Source: Ridgeia piscesae (lineage: Eukaryota > Annelida > Polychaeta > Sabellida > Siboglinidae). Taken from it: 64,000 nucleotides of DNA. Where the stretch lies: the NCBI GenBank assembly GCA_025642075.2, contig JAODUO010000029.1, positions 33,501 to 97,500 on the forward strand. The letters are read 5' to 3'. The position numbers and the translations under genes are program-made. Position 1 is the first letter of the stretch, and the number at the start of each line of letters is the position of its first letter. The notes beneath the pieces were generated by a model. The model saw only the letters and a list, made by a program, of their open reading frames with translations, was not told the DNA's origin and did no database searches. Shown here one piece after another: positions 21,384 to 51,975 of this stretch.

Positions 21384-24300
21384 CTGTTTATACAAAGTTC
21401 ACATGATTCATTGTTGATTGGTGTTGGCGTCATCACGCGTTAGTAATTGTTGACGGGATGATGACATCAATCACGACACGAACGCGGCAGGAACACAAGC
21501 ATGGAGGGAGAAGAAAAAGAACACCAAATTAGGTCAGGTAGCAGTGTACGTCACTGTGCGCAAGAGACAACAGTCGTCTTCGCGGTTCTCACGCCGTCCA
21601 GGTAGCATGGCTGTGAGGGTGTAAAGTCTAGTTAAACAAGGTCAATACACATATGTACACGACAGTAGCATTTTGCATGAATGTGATGCTGTTGAGCAAG
21701 GACACCTACGAGTCACATGCCTAGATTACGTCACTCTCAGACAGATGCGTCTGGTCTAAACAAACACAGGTACCAAGTCAGAAGCACGCAGGACAGAATG
21801 ATGTGTGTCAGTGAAATACAACCCACACATCACTACTACAGAACACATCCCTAAGTGCATACAAGTGACACTGTCAACTTCCAAATCTTCAATATTTGGC
21901 AACACGTCTATTATAATAAATAATACATGCACAGTGCTAAAATGTATCAATACATGATTTTTGATAGGGATACGATTAGTCTAAAATAATATAGGAGCAT
22001 TTAGGGAAACAAGCACCTAAAGACAAGGGTAGTAGGTAAATGTTGAGCCATACTCAACCACACAAACAATTCTACTACTGAATATGAGCACATGCACTAG
22101 ATATGGTAGGATACGTACTATATAATTATGATCCATTAAATAATGACTTTTGTGTTATTCAGCATAAACACAAAATGCCATATCATATGTGCCTATTTAA
22201 AACATGTCACACAACAGAATTAAAAGGTAAGTTCTTATATTGTGCAGTAGTCACCAGTCGCTAGGACTGTTCAAAGCTTTACACTTTCTAACTTGGCAGA
22301 CCTATTTAATCAATCACTATATCAACATCAGCCATTCAAATTGTATCTAAGACGTCCACCATTGTCTAAAGCTAGATAATTTATACAACTGGAGCAATGT
22401 AAAGTTAACGAACTTGTCAAACATTTGCCACCACGGTAAGAGAATCTGAACCAGGGCTCTCTCGACTTCCAAGCCAACTTTGCCATGCATCATGTGCCCA
22501 GAAATTTGATCAGTCCAAATACTCAGCAGTCAACAGTTGCACAACAAAAGAAGTCCTCAATTTCTTAACCGTCCTAATGACACATTGTGGTTGTTACCCT
22601 AACAGCGGCATACAAGTACGGCTAGTAAGTTCTCATGGTAAATTAAGAAGATTCTGTTTTGATGTTCCCTTTCAGCGGACTAGAAACAAGTTTACTGGCA
22701 ACATTTCAAAACGCATGTTAATGTTTTAAAATGTTGTCTGTATTCAGCTGGTATCTTACTCTTACATAGCTAAAAATTAGCCAAGAGGCCGAGTTTGTAA
22801 TTATGTATGAAATGCGTTTTGGTCAATCATAATCTGCCTAGTCTTTTCACAAAAATCACCTGACATTCTTCCATATTAACATAAAGGTTACCCTCTACTC
22901 TGGACATTGATTGTCAAAGTGAAAGCTGCGGTCAATTTTTCAGTGTTACATGATCTAATTTGTTGTTGACTTAAGCATGTGTATGCCTGTAATAATACAC
23001 CAGTCACAGGTCAGACAGAGTCCACCAACAGTAGACAGCTGGAACTTGTGAAACCACAGGGGCAGCAAATACACAAGCTCTGGAATATGCAAGTTGGTGA
23101 ATACACAAGTCTTGCTAGACAGGACCAGGCAACTGTGAATATTTACCTTTTGTGGGAGGCGATTGAAGGCCCTAGAGTGTGTTTAGAATGATCCAATCAA
23201 ATATAGATTTCTCCTGCATAGTGGCAGTGCCCTAATGTACACTTATGCGAAAATAGCAAAACAGTTTTTGAGATGTGGGAGCTACAGTGATGTCGTAAGT
23301 CCATTGAACCTTCGGCACGAAGGACTAAAAAAAGGATATGAATACATGTGTTCATTTGTTTTTAAATTATTTAATTTATGACAGTGTTACCACTGAAAAG
23401 ACTAATCCTCATGAGACTACTGTAATGACGTGGTTAGAACAAAACAATTATTGGAAAGATTCCCACTGAGAAACATTGCTGAAAGCAAGGCAACTTTAAA
23501 ACTCATGCTATTTCTTTTTGATTTCAGTTCTTGTATACGTTGTATATATGTCTTGTATACGCTCATACGTGTCCATACTGTCATCTCAATAGATACTCAA
23601 CCAGGATAAATTTGTTCCTATCGTTTCACTCAGTCTACAGTATAAAACTGTTTCCTTATAAACTGGATGCCATGTTCATATCTAGTTTGTGCTATTAACA
23701 TCTCCAACGCTCTCACTTAATTAATTAATGCCCTTAGAATCAACCTCCAGGTGAACTGGGTCAAAAATGATTTTCCTCTTAACAAGTTTATGCTACAGCA
23801 GTCTGATTACAATGTGATCAAGGTTTTGACAGACAACTTACAACAAATGTCCTGCAATTCATATACTAAAACCAACATGCATTTATGAGAAATAAAGGTA
23901 TGCAGATAATAAAATATGTGTAGTTTTATCAAGAGCAGCTACATAACACAGAAAAGGCAATTATAGATTTATTATAATATTACAGCAAAGAATGATAGTT
24001 GGCAGATTTGAATGATAAATACGTAAAGAAATTAAATAACCAAAGGTCATCTGAGAAGGAAACACGATCTGTTATAAACATGTTATGATGCTATCCCAAA
24101 TCAATACTATTTACACTGCATTGCACTGACTGAACAAATAAGCACTATGCAATATAATTGAATGCATAGTTCATTAGTTGCCACTAATGGAAGGCTACTA
24201 TTATGTTGTCTGTTACTGCACCAGCTAGCATGCATACACAATTACATCAAGTGGAATCATTCTTCATTCATAAGCTGGAGTTCAATATTAATTCCAATGT

Positions 24301-27300
24301 CTGGCCAAACAATAACCTATTTAGTTAGAGTATATATAGATCTAATATGTACAACCGCCATTGAACTGTGATGCTATCCAACTGATAACAGGCTTCAAAC
24401 AAACACCAGCCGTCAACATTTGCCTTATTATGATTATTCTGAAATGTCTGACTTCAGCACAAATCAGCTGCCACCCAAGTCTCATGACAGATGGCAATAC
24501 GTATTATGCCAGACACCATGGGTGAAATGTTTTTTTTATATACAAAAATACACAAAAGTATTTATGGCAAATTATGATAACTTTGTTCGTTTTCTATCAA
24601 CAAATTCACTGCCACGTATGGCCTCAAAACCATGCATATATCACGTCTCAATACCCAACAGCAATCACCTGATACAACACAAATGCTACGTCTGTGTACC
24701 ACTGTTACTTACTAAACATTTCTTGGATCAAACCAACATTTTTTTAACACCATGCTACCTGTCGGCCTCTCACATACACAGCAGAAGTTCTTGACTAGCA
24801 CTGAAACAGAAACTGTGTAACATTATAGTCGCAGTAACCACTAGATGACGTCCACTCATGAGAGATGACCATCAAGACTGTATGGCTGGAAACATTGCTG
24901 AGAGCACTCTTGATGCGTGCTTACATTGTCCAAGTATGGGTGGGAATACTGTTTTCACAGTGGTGCTTATGATCATGAACCCATATTACACCAACAGACA
25001 GTTTACGATGCAACTGTATGAAATTGCAGTAACTTTGAGTCAACATGCCTACAATTATGGAGTCAAAAGACTACATCACACATCCGAAACATTTAGTTAT
25101 ATTGCCCACCTGATCTGGGCTCGTAACAAACGTAATCCCAAACTGTCCAAGTTAATAAAGTATTTTGGTTTGCAACAAACAAACAATGCAATCCCAATTA
25201 TTCACTTCACTAAATAGCATGGTTAAGATATATTTAATAATTGTAAGTATATATTTTATTACAGGCACAAGTATTAAATCAACATTTATTGACAAATCAT
25301 TAGCTTTCAGAGGTGGGAAAGTAGAATCTAAAACTGTAAAGAAAATGTTACAAATGTGAAAGGTTTCTAAACTCCTTTAGTTAACAATTATATATTGTTG
25401 ATGCTTGATTACATGTCCAGTTAAAAACTAATGAACGGTAATACTTGGCATGGTAATTGTCAACTGCAAATTGTTTTGCAACATATTTTGCTTTCCATTC
25501 TGATGACGACAATGCCAATTATAAAGCTTCCTCAACCCTACAGTGCCTTTCCAACCATGAGGACCCAAAAATGAACAGTGCAGCATTATGTGCATCACAG
25601 ATTTCTTCATTGATAAAAATTACTTGGCCCAGAACGACGCATGAAACCAAGGAAATGCACCAACTGAAGAAGTTGTTTTTATAACATAAATATTTAAAAT
25701 AAAAAAACACAAAAGCCTATTAAAATGGTGTTGTCTACATAACATCAAAAATCAACATAACAGTGGTGTCATGTACACCTAACAAACACTAACAATTAAT
25801 AATCCCATGGCTTTCATGAGTTAAAAAGTCATGATGTCACACAGACAATACAACTCAGTAATACTATCTTGTCACTTTACAGACTAGAATTTGTGTATAT
25901 GAAGACAGCAATCTGCAAACAGCTAACTGTTTTACTCAACTATAGCAATGGAGATAATAGAAGCAATGGAAAAAATACAAAAAATATGTAAATATGCCGT
26001 CAATATTTTCCTCTGTATTCAGTGTGCATGCAAGCAACCAGGAGTGGTTACAACCAAGACATCACAAGTGCTAGGTGTATTCTGTTATAGTCTATGTCAG
26101 GTGATTTATCACAAAAACTACAGTCAAACTACTTGGAATAAGTAGTCGCAAATTGTGTCAATCCAGAACTACACTAGTACAAATCTGTGTTAATATATCT
26201 TGTATGTAGTTCAACAGCGCGAGTGTCAACTGTGCATATTTTAAAGTCCATCATGTGTTGACCTTGTAATGTATAATCCTGTATATATTCCATGAGCACA
26301 CATGCACCAATACCACTTACCAAGGGCAAATGAAACTTATTAAACAAATTCTATAACTCATAAGTTTTAACAGCAGTCTGGCATGAGAAATGTCCTGATT
26401 TGACAAGCTACTCAGTGACGCATATAAAGGGCAGCACTCAACAGTACTTCAGTTGAAGCAGCAGGAGTAATATCTCATAGACAAAAGGGTTCAAGATCAT
26501 AAACAGCACCAACTCAGTAGCCCACCTTCATACCTGAGTGCTAGATAGCAGCTTTCAGCAATGTTCCAACCAGTGTGTAGACATTTCCCCCACCAAATAT
26601 ACACACAGTGTACAGTGGCAAACAGTACCTGAAAACATCTAGCACAACACAGCGCAGTATGACATTTGACAAAAGTATGCAAGTCTTGACTGCACCACAC
26701 GGGGCGACTAAATTGCAGACGGACAAGTTTGTAATAATTAACAGCAACGCGACGATGATACGTGACATTGTGATTGTGATAGTTCTCGTCAGTTTCTGGC
26801 AAAGGCTGGCTAACCATTGGCTGATCCTATATCAGGTGTAAATTCTACTCATCTCCACATAAGCTGGCAAGCTGCCCACTGAATGCTAACCGCCAGGGCA
26901 GCATTACCGGGCATCCCACACAACAGAACAACTTGAACAAAACACCCTTGTAAACAGAACCACATGAAAGTCGAACCACATAGCGCAGAACAAGTATGTT
27001 GTGTGTGTCAGTGCACGCACAGGTCAGTGTACGATAACATGTTTAATCCTTTATACACATAGAGTACAACTTACAACTGAAGTGTACAATTTCTCTAAGC
27101 TCAAGTGTGTTCTTTAGTTTTCATGGCACTTAGTCAAGTTACCACATTAATTTTGAAATGCACACAAAAACTTCTGTTTGTATATCCCACATCACCAGGT
27201 TATTCACAGCATTATGGGTACAGGATAGTTATCTAGAATAATGAGAGTTTATTATTATCTAACTAGCCAAGTCCACTCTTGAGGTGCCTGTAGTTACTAA

Positions 27301-30300
27301 TAACTGTGCATTATTCTACTACAAGTGCACATATTTTCTATTCACATACTGAATATCTACAAACTTGATATGTGGTTAGATAAACCAACTGAGAATTGCT
27401 TACTGTCATTTTACATTACATATTGGGTGTGGTATCATATTTGAGTTCGCTATGCTTATTCTCTACATGTACTAGCCAGCATCACCTAAAAATTTCACTT
27501 TTATATACTTCTACGTGAAATTACCGTAGAAAACTAATGGACTTAGACTTTCTTCAAAATTGTGTCACACACAATAATTTTTTTGTTCAACCATCTGCCA
27601 TCGAAGTGTGTAGTTTTTTTATACTGTTACTCTGCTACATAATTCTTGATCTCATGAGCTTGTATTGGTTGGTCTGCAGTAGTCTGATAGTGAACTGTTT
27701 TATAAACCAACATATGTCAATGATGTCAAATACACAACCAGAGCAAAGTATATTTCTTGTATTGAATTCACAGAGCACAATGACGGAAATCCCATAGCAT
27801 TCCATGTTATGTTACACTCTCAATGTACTGACTTACTGATATGTGTAAAAATTAAGTATTCTTGTCTATAAATAACAGCAAAGGACTCAGTGCAATTCCA
27901 ACTTTGCAATGACATAATCGGTGGAAAAATGTGTACTGTAATAAACATTTCCATCTTGTCTCCCTGTGAACTAAGTATACTAACAGTTTAAAGCAGCGAA
28001 GTGTATAAAAGATTACATTCGTGAGAAATAGGGCTCTTTATAACATGTAATAAATGCCACGGGCCTGTTATGGCTTTCAACAAGAGCATCTGTAGCAGAC
28101 ATCATACTTTATGTGCAGTTGCCACGCACATCAGTCAAAGGCTGAAAACGAGCAATCACTCGCTCGTGCATGAAAAGTATCCTGATGCAGCAGACATATG
28201 CATATATCCAACTTGTATTAACAAGCACTGTATATTGCTGCATTTCCTAATCAACAGCAACATCAATCAAACCAAGGCTAGCCAAGCCTCCTGACTTATG
28301 TAGCCAGAACCAGACAGTGAAACTTGACGAGAACAAACAATCACAACGTAAACCTACACACATCTACCATATCCACTTTTTTCTCAGCAGATGCACTGCT
28401 TGAATCTATTCAATCTCAACATATTACGCCCTTACGATCAATGCAAATTACTTCCATTCACAAGAAACCTGCTCCCATGGTTGAAGTCGGTCCACAAAAG
28501 CGTAAAATAAAGGCATTCTCTTCATGCTCAATTAAGATTGTATTAATTGCTATAAATGATACGTGTCATTTATAGTAAATTAATAACCTGTTATTTTATT
28601 AATGCAAAAACACCGTTGTTTAATCTTTAGTTAATAACAGCAAAAAAACATCAAACTACACAACATAATTTTTTCTAACCCAGTCTGTCACATGACAGAA
28701 ACGTTACCACATGTAGACTACTACTGCAGTAAATAATGTTGACCACACCATAGGTTGGTCACTTTGTTATCAAGCCATTTTCCCGGTAACTGCAAATATG
28801 CCACAACAAAGGCGACAGTAAAACTTGGCGAACTCCAACAGAAACGACACTTGTCGGATTGGAAACGAGTAACAAAAGAAAGCTGCACAGCCCTGGTACA
28901 TTACCATTTGCGCATTCTGCATCCCTGGCGTCATTCCCCCAGGGCTGCTCCCAGGACCCATGCCTCCGGCTCCCACCGCCTGACCGCCAACCAGACTGCT
29001 GATGTTGGGTCCGCCCATGTTGGCGTGGCCCTGACTGTTCATGCCCATGCTCTGAAAGCACACACACAATGGTGAACTACTTGACACTAATTGTGCTCCT
29101 TATTCACACAGACCAAAATACAGGGGCTAAATCACCTAGCCAGTGGAGTTACAATAGATTCAGTTACACAAATCTGTTTGGTCACTAGCAAGATTCCGTT
29201 CATCACGATAGAAGTGTCTAAATTAAAACAATAACACTTTAATCTACATGGCATGTACCATGTCTTGCCCAAACAAGCTGACCAATACATGCTGAAAAAT
29301 AAAAAATAATTATTACTTTTGAATTTAATATTTTTTTCAATTTTAATTAGACTAATGAGACTGAACACATTTAACAGACACATCTACATTCTATTTTGAT
29401 AACATGCCCATAACATCTTAGATGTTATTATAGATGTTATTATGTAAACGTTACGTTATGTCAGCACTAGTTGAAGTCACTTACAGGCTGACTTCGACCC
29501 GGTCGCTCAAGACCCATGCTGGCAGGGGGTGCTGGTGGCGGCTGCAGTGGCGGGGCATTACCACGCTCACCTCTCATTTCACGCATGGCACGCTCTTGCT
29601 GAAAAACAAAAAATTCTAACTGATACAACTTCGCAAATGGACCAAAGAGGTGTCTAGCTTGGGGAAATCCCATTAGTTTGCATCTTAAAAACGAATAGCA
29701 TCTGTAAAACAAATCAAGTAAGACAAGAAAATGGGCATCAGTGGGACCCAACCACTAAATATGAACCTCAAAATGTACACATTGATATGCCTGTAATACG
29801 ATTGGTTCAACAGCAGGCAGCACATAAATGTGGTAGAACACATCACAAATTAAATAAATTTCCCATCCAAGGAGCTGTTGTGTTATTTTCAAGTGTCACT
29901 GACCTGTGCCAGGAGCTGTTGGTGACGTCTGCCGTCTACCTGTTGACGACGCATCTCCAAGTCCTGTCTGCGTACCTCCGAGTCCTGGTGTCTACGGTCT
30001 TCTTCCATACGCCTGTCACAACAACAACCATCACCAGCCAAGTTACACACAGCAGACTTACAACAACGTCTACAACACTTGTCAGCGCCTCACATCAGGC
30101 ACACACAGGAGAGTAAATTAAAATATTAGTATTTAAAAAAACATTTTTGTGGCAATTTTTTACACAAGTTTATTTACATGCAAAATTACTGCTGGTGCAT
30201 GGTGGTCTTCCTAAATCTGAAACAATCGCAACTACACCACATCAGATTTGCTTGTGTTATGTTCATGACTTCCCAAGTAAAACACTCATTACCTCATGTC

Positions 30301-32904
30301 CATCCTGCGCTGCATTTCCAGGGAACGCTGTTCTTCTAACTTGCGCAACTCATCTTGACGGCGGAGCAAGTCTGTAACACGTACAGTTGAACAATTGACT
30401 AAATCCCGACATAACAGCATCGAACGTTATACAGTAAATGAAAAACAAAATAATGTAATATGTACACCAAATACTTTACATTTCGTTCCATTGATAAAAA
30501 AATTCCGTCAACTTCTCCAACCTGTGTTAAAATAAAAGATAAAAGCAACATAGTTTCAGCCAATTACGAGTAACTGTCAGCTAAATTCACAACTTTTTAG
30601 AAACACACCTTGACGGAGCATGTTAGCTTGATGATCAAGCTGCGCGTTGGCCATATCCATTTCCAGCTTTGCTTCACTCTCCTCGAGGTCACGTTTGAGG
30701 TTCTCATCCTGTTCATGGTGTATCGTGTACAAGTCCTTCCACTTCTGGCCAAATTCAAACTCAAACGAGCCTGGCTGAGCAAACCTGGGGGCCTGATCAC
30801 GCTCCCTAAAACAGACAGAGCAACCAACTCAGACTCGGTTGTTAGCTATTTTTACATCCTGTACTAGTATTTTTTTAAATCGTTAATATAAAATCATTTT
30901 ATATAAAATACATGAAGTGTGTATAAACACACTATATATATATATATATATTATATATATATATATATACACACACACATATATAAATGTCTCTTAACAG
31001 TTACCAATAGTTGTCACCAGCTCGACATGATATCTAGCCAGTATTCAACTAATTAACCATGTCTTGTTTATCTGGTCTTCAATAATCCACTCGTTTTGCA
31101 ATACACACATTTTATGTGGGAACTATCTTGGTAGCATGAATAATAAGGTTTTTGCTAATCCACCTTTTGTTTACAGACACAAAAACATTGGGAACCAAAG
31201 GGTATGTATAAATGAGACATGACTGCACCAACTGACTTATTCTGGATGTCTTACATCAGTAGCTTCTCATGTAACGACTACATCAAATAAATGTAATAAT
31301 TTAAGACTAACTTTGCAAATTCTGGATTCTTGTTCATGAATTTCTCTGGCAGTCCATCGATTTCATCTTTCTGCTCCAGCATTTCGACCACAACAGGACG
31401 AGGCGAACTGCAACAAAACCAAGAGTGTTTACATGCCTGTACATTCATGCATACTGGTGGCGGCAAACAAGCAGAACTAGCCTTACATAAGTTGTCGGCA
31501 CTGAAGAAGGAAACAAACATTTAACCAGGACACGGGATACAGCACAAACATCAATGAGATGTTATTAAGAGTTGATGTGAAGGACAACCAAATTATTTTA
31601 TTGTCAGCACTTACATGTTTGTTATATCATCAGTTTCAAAAACACTTATTAATGGTTAGAACTACACATACACTGATAAATTATTTTGTTAGGATACTTA
31701 CTCCAATCAGTCCAGTGGGAGTTTAGAGATCGAGATTCCTGCTTTATGAGTCAACTGAATAAACATTTCAAATTTTCTTCAAATACTAAGTGGCATTGCA
31801 TAGAAATTTTACATACACACAAAATAAGGATAGTGTAAAAATGTTCTTACGCAGACAGCAAGAAAACGCCTTCATTGACCCTTCGCAGAGCTGCCTGTGC
31901 ACCTGGCTTGCGGGCGAATTCCACAATTCCTTCACCGGTTGACTTGCCACGGTCATCCACAATCACAATGGCTCGTTCTATCTCACCAAACATGGAAAAT
32001 GCCTTCTCAAGCAATTCGTTTGAAATACAAGGGCTGAGATATTTGACGCGAAGAGCAGCGCCATGTGTAGCAAAACGGACTCGAAGCAGTCGTCCCTTTT
32101 TAAAGTATCCATCCAATGCTGCCTTTGCATTTTCAGCATTCTGTCGTGTGTCCTGAAAACACGAACAAATTTCGATTAAAACTGCTTTATGTGAATAAAG
32201 AATAAACACTTAATTTGTGTTTGTATGTTAACACATAAGACTGCACTATTATCTGTTGTTATTAATTTTATGGAATAGAAATAACAAGTTTTTAAATAAA
32301 ATCAAAGTATCATACATATAGAGAAGATATTATTTATTGAAAATAAAAATAATATGAGACAAAGTAGTTACTTTTTATGATGAAATATACAATTATTAAG
32401 TATAAGTATCACTTTGAAATTATGGCCACGTTTTAAATGGAGGAATATTTTATCTTTTCTACTTACCATGCGGATGAAACCAAAACCCCTTGACGTATTC
32501 AGATAAATTTCTGTAAACTGGCCGAATGGAGAAAACATTTTTTTGAATTCGTCCTCGGTTGTGTCATTTGGCAAGTTTCCCACGAATAATCGACATCTGC
32601 CTGTGAATTTCTTCTCGGAGATCTTCCCTTCAGAATCCGCATCTCCGCCTTTATTTGGAGACTGAGGTGGCTGTCGGTTTTTATTCTGAGAACTCTGGCC
32701 ACCACTCGCTGACTGGCCCCGTTGATCACCGCCTGGCGTACCTGGCTCTTGCTTCGGTTGTGGAGATTGAAATTTGGATCCCCTATCAAATGGCTTCGGT
32801 TTTTGGTCACTCTTTCGTCTATCATTCGTATGTCTCGACCCATGATCTGCCGCGCGCTTTGGTTGAGCAGACATTTCTGTTTTGATGTAGTTATTTCCTA
32901 CCAT
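20862..32904 (-). CDS. NONO: DBHS family RNA-binding protein (NONO/PSPC1/SFPQ), 9 coding exons
   Basis: Exons on the minus strand: 32904-32467, 32152-31851, 31407-31312, 30805-30609, 30371-30293, 30012-29904, 29598-29485, 29051-28905 and 21383-20862. The phases fit and give 667 residues. Domains in order: charged N-terminus (1-100), RRM1 (about 104-172; RLFVGNL and RGFGFIRM), RRM2 (about 178-246; [22 protein letters not shown]), NOPS (247-300; [27 protein letters not shown]), a long coiled coil (about 295-415), and a Gly/Pro/Met-rich tail ending KRPRRF as in vertebrate paralogues. These nuclear proteins dimerise through NOPS and coiled coil and act in transcription, splicing, DNA repair and paraspeckles. 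The start is the first ATG (good context GAAATGG); a second in-frame ATG at 32874 is possible. Most invertebrates have a single DBHS gene, so orthology to one vertebrate paralogue is not implied. Confidence 0.93.
21384..28904 (-). other. 7.5 kb DBHS intron
   Basis: A single large intron between the last two coding exons, far longer than the others in this gene. It is AT-rich and unique. I found no conserved exon, RNA gene, transposon ORF or tandem array in it. An alternative 3' exon inside it cannot be excluded. Confidence 0.6.
28905..29051 (-). CDS. NONO: DBHS exon 8: Gly/Met-rich segment
   Basis: Acceptor gctttcag, donor ATG|gtaatg; phase 0. Forty-nine residues of low complexity ([26 protein letters not shown]). 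A 7.5 kb intron separates it from the last exon. Confidence 0.83.
29485..29598 (-). CDS. NONO: DBHS exon 7: coiled-coil end and proline-rich linker
   Basis: Acceptor tttttcag, donor CCT|gtaagt; phase 0 both sides. It reads [20 protein letters not shown] then [19 protein letters not shown]. Confidence 0.86.
29904..30012 (-). CDS. NONO: DBHS exon 6: coiled coil
   Basis: Acceptor gtgacag, donor gtcagt. It encodes [20 protein letters not shown] and a glutamine-rich end RHQQLLAQ; phase 0 out. Confidence 0.86.
30293..30371 (-). CDS. NONO: DBHS exon 5: coiled coil
   Basis: Acceptor gttacag, donor gtaatg. Its Arg/Glu/Leu-rich helix [20 protein letters not shown] is typical of the long DBHS coiled coil. 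Confidence 0.88.
30609..30805 (-). CDS. NONO: DBHS exon 4: NOPS end and coiled-coil start
   Basis: Acceptor gttttag, donor gtgtgt. It encodes [20 protein letters not shown] (NOPS signature), KWKDLY, then the heptad-rich helix with [16 protein letters not shown]. Confidence 0.93.
30932..30971. repeat. (AT)n microsatellite in DBHS intron
   Basis: TA-dinucleotide runs broken once, followed by a short (CA)n run. Confidence 0.9.
31312..31407 (-). CDS. NONO: DBHS exon 3: NOPS start
   Basis: Acceptor ttgcag, donor gttagt. It reads [10 protein letters not shown]...[16 protein letters not shown], the proline-led linker and GLPEK box of the NOPS dimerisation domain. Confidence 0.9.
31851..32152 (-). 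CDS. NONO: DBHS exon 2: end of RRM1 and RRM2
   Basis: Acceptor gttttcag and donor GC|gtaaga; phase 0 in, 2 out. It encodes [12 protein letters not shown], the RRM1-RRM2 linker strand, then [20 protein letters not shown] and [10 protein letters not shown], close to vertebrate DBHS RRM2. Confidence 0.94.
32467..32904 (-). CDS. NONO: DBHS exon 1: N-terminus and first half of RRM1
   Basis: It starts [20 protein letters not shown], followed by a Lys/Gln/Ser/Gly-rich stretch, then RNP2 LFVGNL and RNP1 RGFGFIRM. Donor ATG|gtaagt at 32466, phase 0, splits RRM1. Confidence 0.9.
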
Positions 32905-34982
32905 TTCACGCAAATCAAACAACGTTCAACACTCACGTCTTGCCACAAAGAAATAAAATACAAGATGGCGTCAAACGGCGCACATGCTCCCACGTGACTG
33001 CTTTTGGCGTGACGCGCACTGGCAGAATTAATTAAAAATAAGTATTGTGAAATGTAAGTGACTGCTCAACAGTGAAGTATATTCTTTGACGATATCAACC
33101 GAAAAAATATATTTGCTTATCGTAATTTCGCGAAATATAACCAACAGTTCAAACGAAATTAAAATAATGAGTTATCAATATTTTAAAGGACGATGCGCAT
33201 ATCGCACGCGGAGAGGACCAAAACTGAAAACGAGGTTCACATTCGTCGCGGATCGTTTGGACTGCGTTAAAGAGACGATTTTCACAACAAATTTCACGTT
33301 GTATTTAGCGTAATTGAAACGTTATATGCTGGGTTTTTTCACAGTAACAACTTGTATTGTATGTGATATTTATCATATTTTTAACAACATCCAGTTGATG
33401 GCTACCGCCGTAATATTTTGAAGAATCGCCGAAACTTGGATTCAAGATGCATTATGGCCGACTGGCCCCTTGACGAAAGAGCGGACTTTTTGAGCGCCGA
33501 TTGATTGACAAAAAGAAGGTGACATCATCTTTAGAAGATGGAGCTATCTGTATATATTTACTAGCGATTGTGTTTTGCTTAATACCGACATTGTGCTATC
33601 AGAAATATTAGATTATTATATTGGCCTAGTTTGTCCCGTTGATTGAGAATTTGTGGAACACATGAAACAGGGAGGTGTTATTACTCCACTTGTAGTGTCA
33701 TTTTATATTCATAGAATGATGACTAAATGCGAGTTATTATTGTACGACACTATGGAATGTGTACATGAATTGTCTTATGCCTAAATTATCTCATTCTGTA
33801 GAAATCAACAACATATTTTTCTGGTTGACACATTATTAGGTATAACTCAGTTGAGAAACGAGATCTCCCGTTTACAACTTTTCGCGCACCACCCATTTTC
33901 GCTCACTGTCACAAGCGACACAATTTTTTCGCCTTACGCGTTGTCATTTAAAATACGTTAACAACTTTTACATTTGTATGCGGCTCACTCGAAGTTGCAG
34001 CAATTGTAACATGTGTATCGCTATAATAAGTGAATTTGTGTAGGGTAGATCCAATAACCGTTCAGAATTCTCCCAAGTTTCAAAATCCAAGGCCAAGCAC
34101 TAGCAACAGGCTAGCTGGCGTAGACTTAGCTTAAAACGTAATTCAAACACCTCACTCTCTGCGGTCGTATAGGATTTAGTTTCCATACTGAATTACAACC
34201 AGGCCCAGGCCAGATCTACCGGTAGACAGTGTAGTCATGGTTTACCAGTTAAATGTTTCACATCTAGGTAATTATACCATTAACAGAACTTCAAGATTGG
34301 CCTTCTTAACGTCTCCTTGAACCGTCAAGAATTTTATTATTGTTGTTTATTAGCTAAATAAAAAAAGTATTGTGTAAATATTTACTAATTGCTAAATAAA
34401 TATTTACATTTTAACCCATTATACCACAGCCAGTTAAATTGGCTTGTGTCCCTGCTCGGCATGCTGCTCCCAGTGACTTTGCCATTTCTGGATCCTTGCA
34501 CATTTTAAACTATATCTTTAAAACTAATGATTTTATATAAATGCAAGTTGTATTTATTTTAATATTCATGTAATGAGCTTTTACAGTTGTGCAACTTTAG
34601 TGTTTATTTAAGAACAATATCCAAACTTTGCATTATTCCACTTTTTAGATATAACTAGTTCTTTTGCACGCATTACTGTTTACATGCACTAATTATTGTT
34701 TTGATACACTGCATTGCACCCAAAACGAAAGAAAAAAAAAATTCCTGTTCGCCCACCTGTATCCTCAGCATGTTGAGGCTAGGCGGTAACCCAGAAGAAG
34801 AAGAAGATATGTAGGTAACAAACAGAACATTACTATTCTGGACAACTATACACTATATGGTCGAATATCATACGTTCTATTTATAAAAGTGCATTAGATT
34901 CACTAGTGATCAAGCAATTGTGATGCTTTCGCTACATTTCCCCATGTGTTTACCTAGTGAGCAGTGTTTCTCCTGTGTTTAG
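32905..34982. promoter_or_regulatory. Divergent DBHS/ZMYM intergenic region, probable promoters and ZMYM 5' UTR exon
   Basis: The two genes are transcribed away from each other from this 2.1 kb. Near the DBHS start an AAGATGGCG motif (32962-32970, plus strand) resembles a YY1 site. The stretch 32950-33520 is richer in CpG than its surroundings. ZMYM coding starts exactly at an acceptor (tgtttag|ATG at 34983), so at least one non-coding first exon must lie upstream. A candidate ends at AAAGAAG|gtgaca (33518). No TATA box could be assigned. Confidence 0.45.
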
Positions 34983-51975
<16,993 letters not shown>

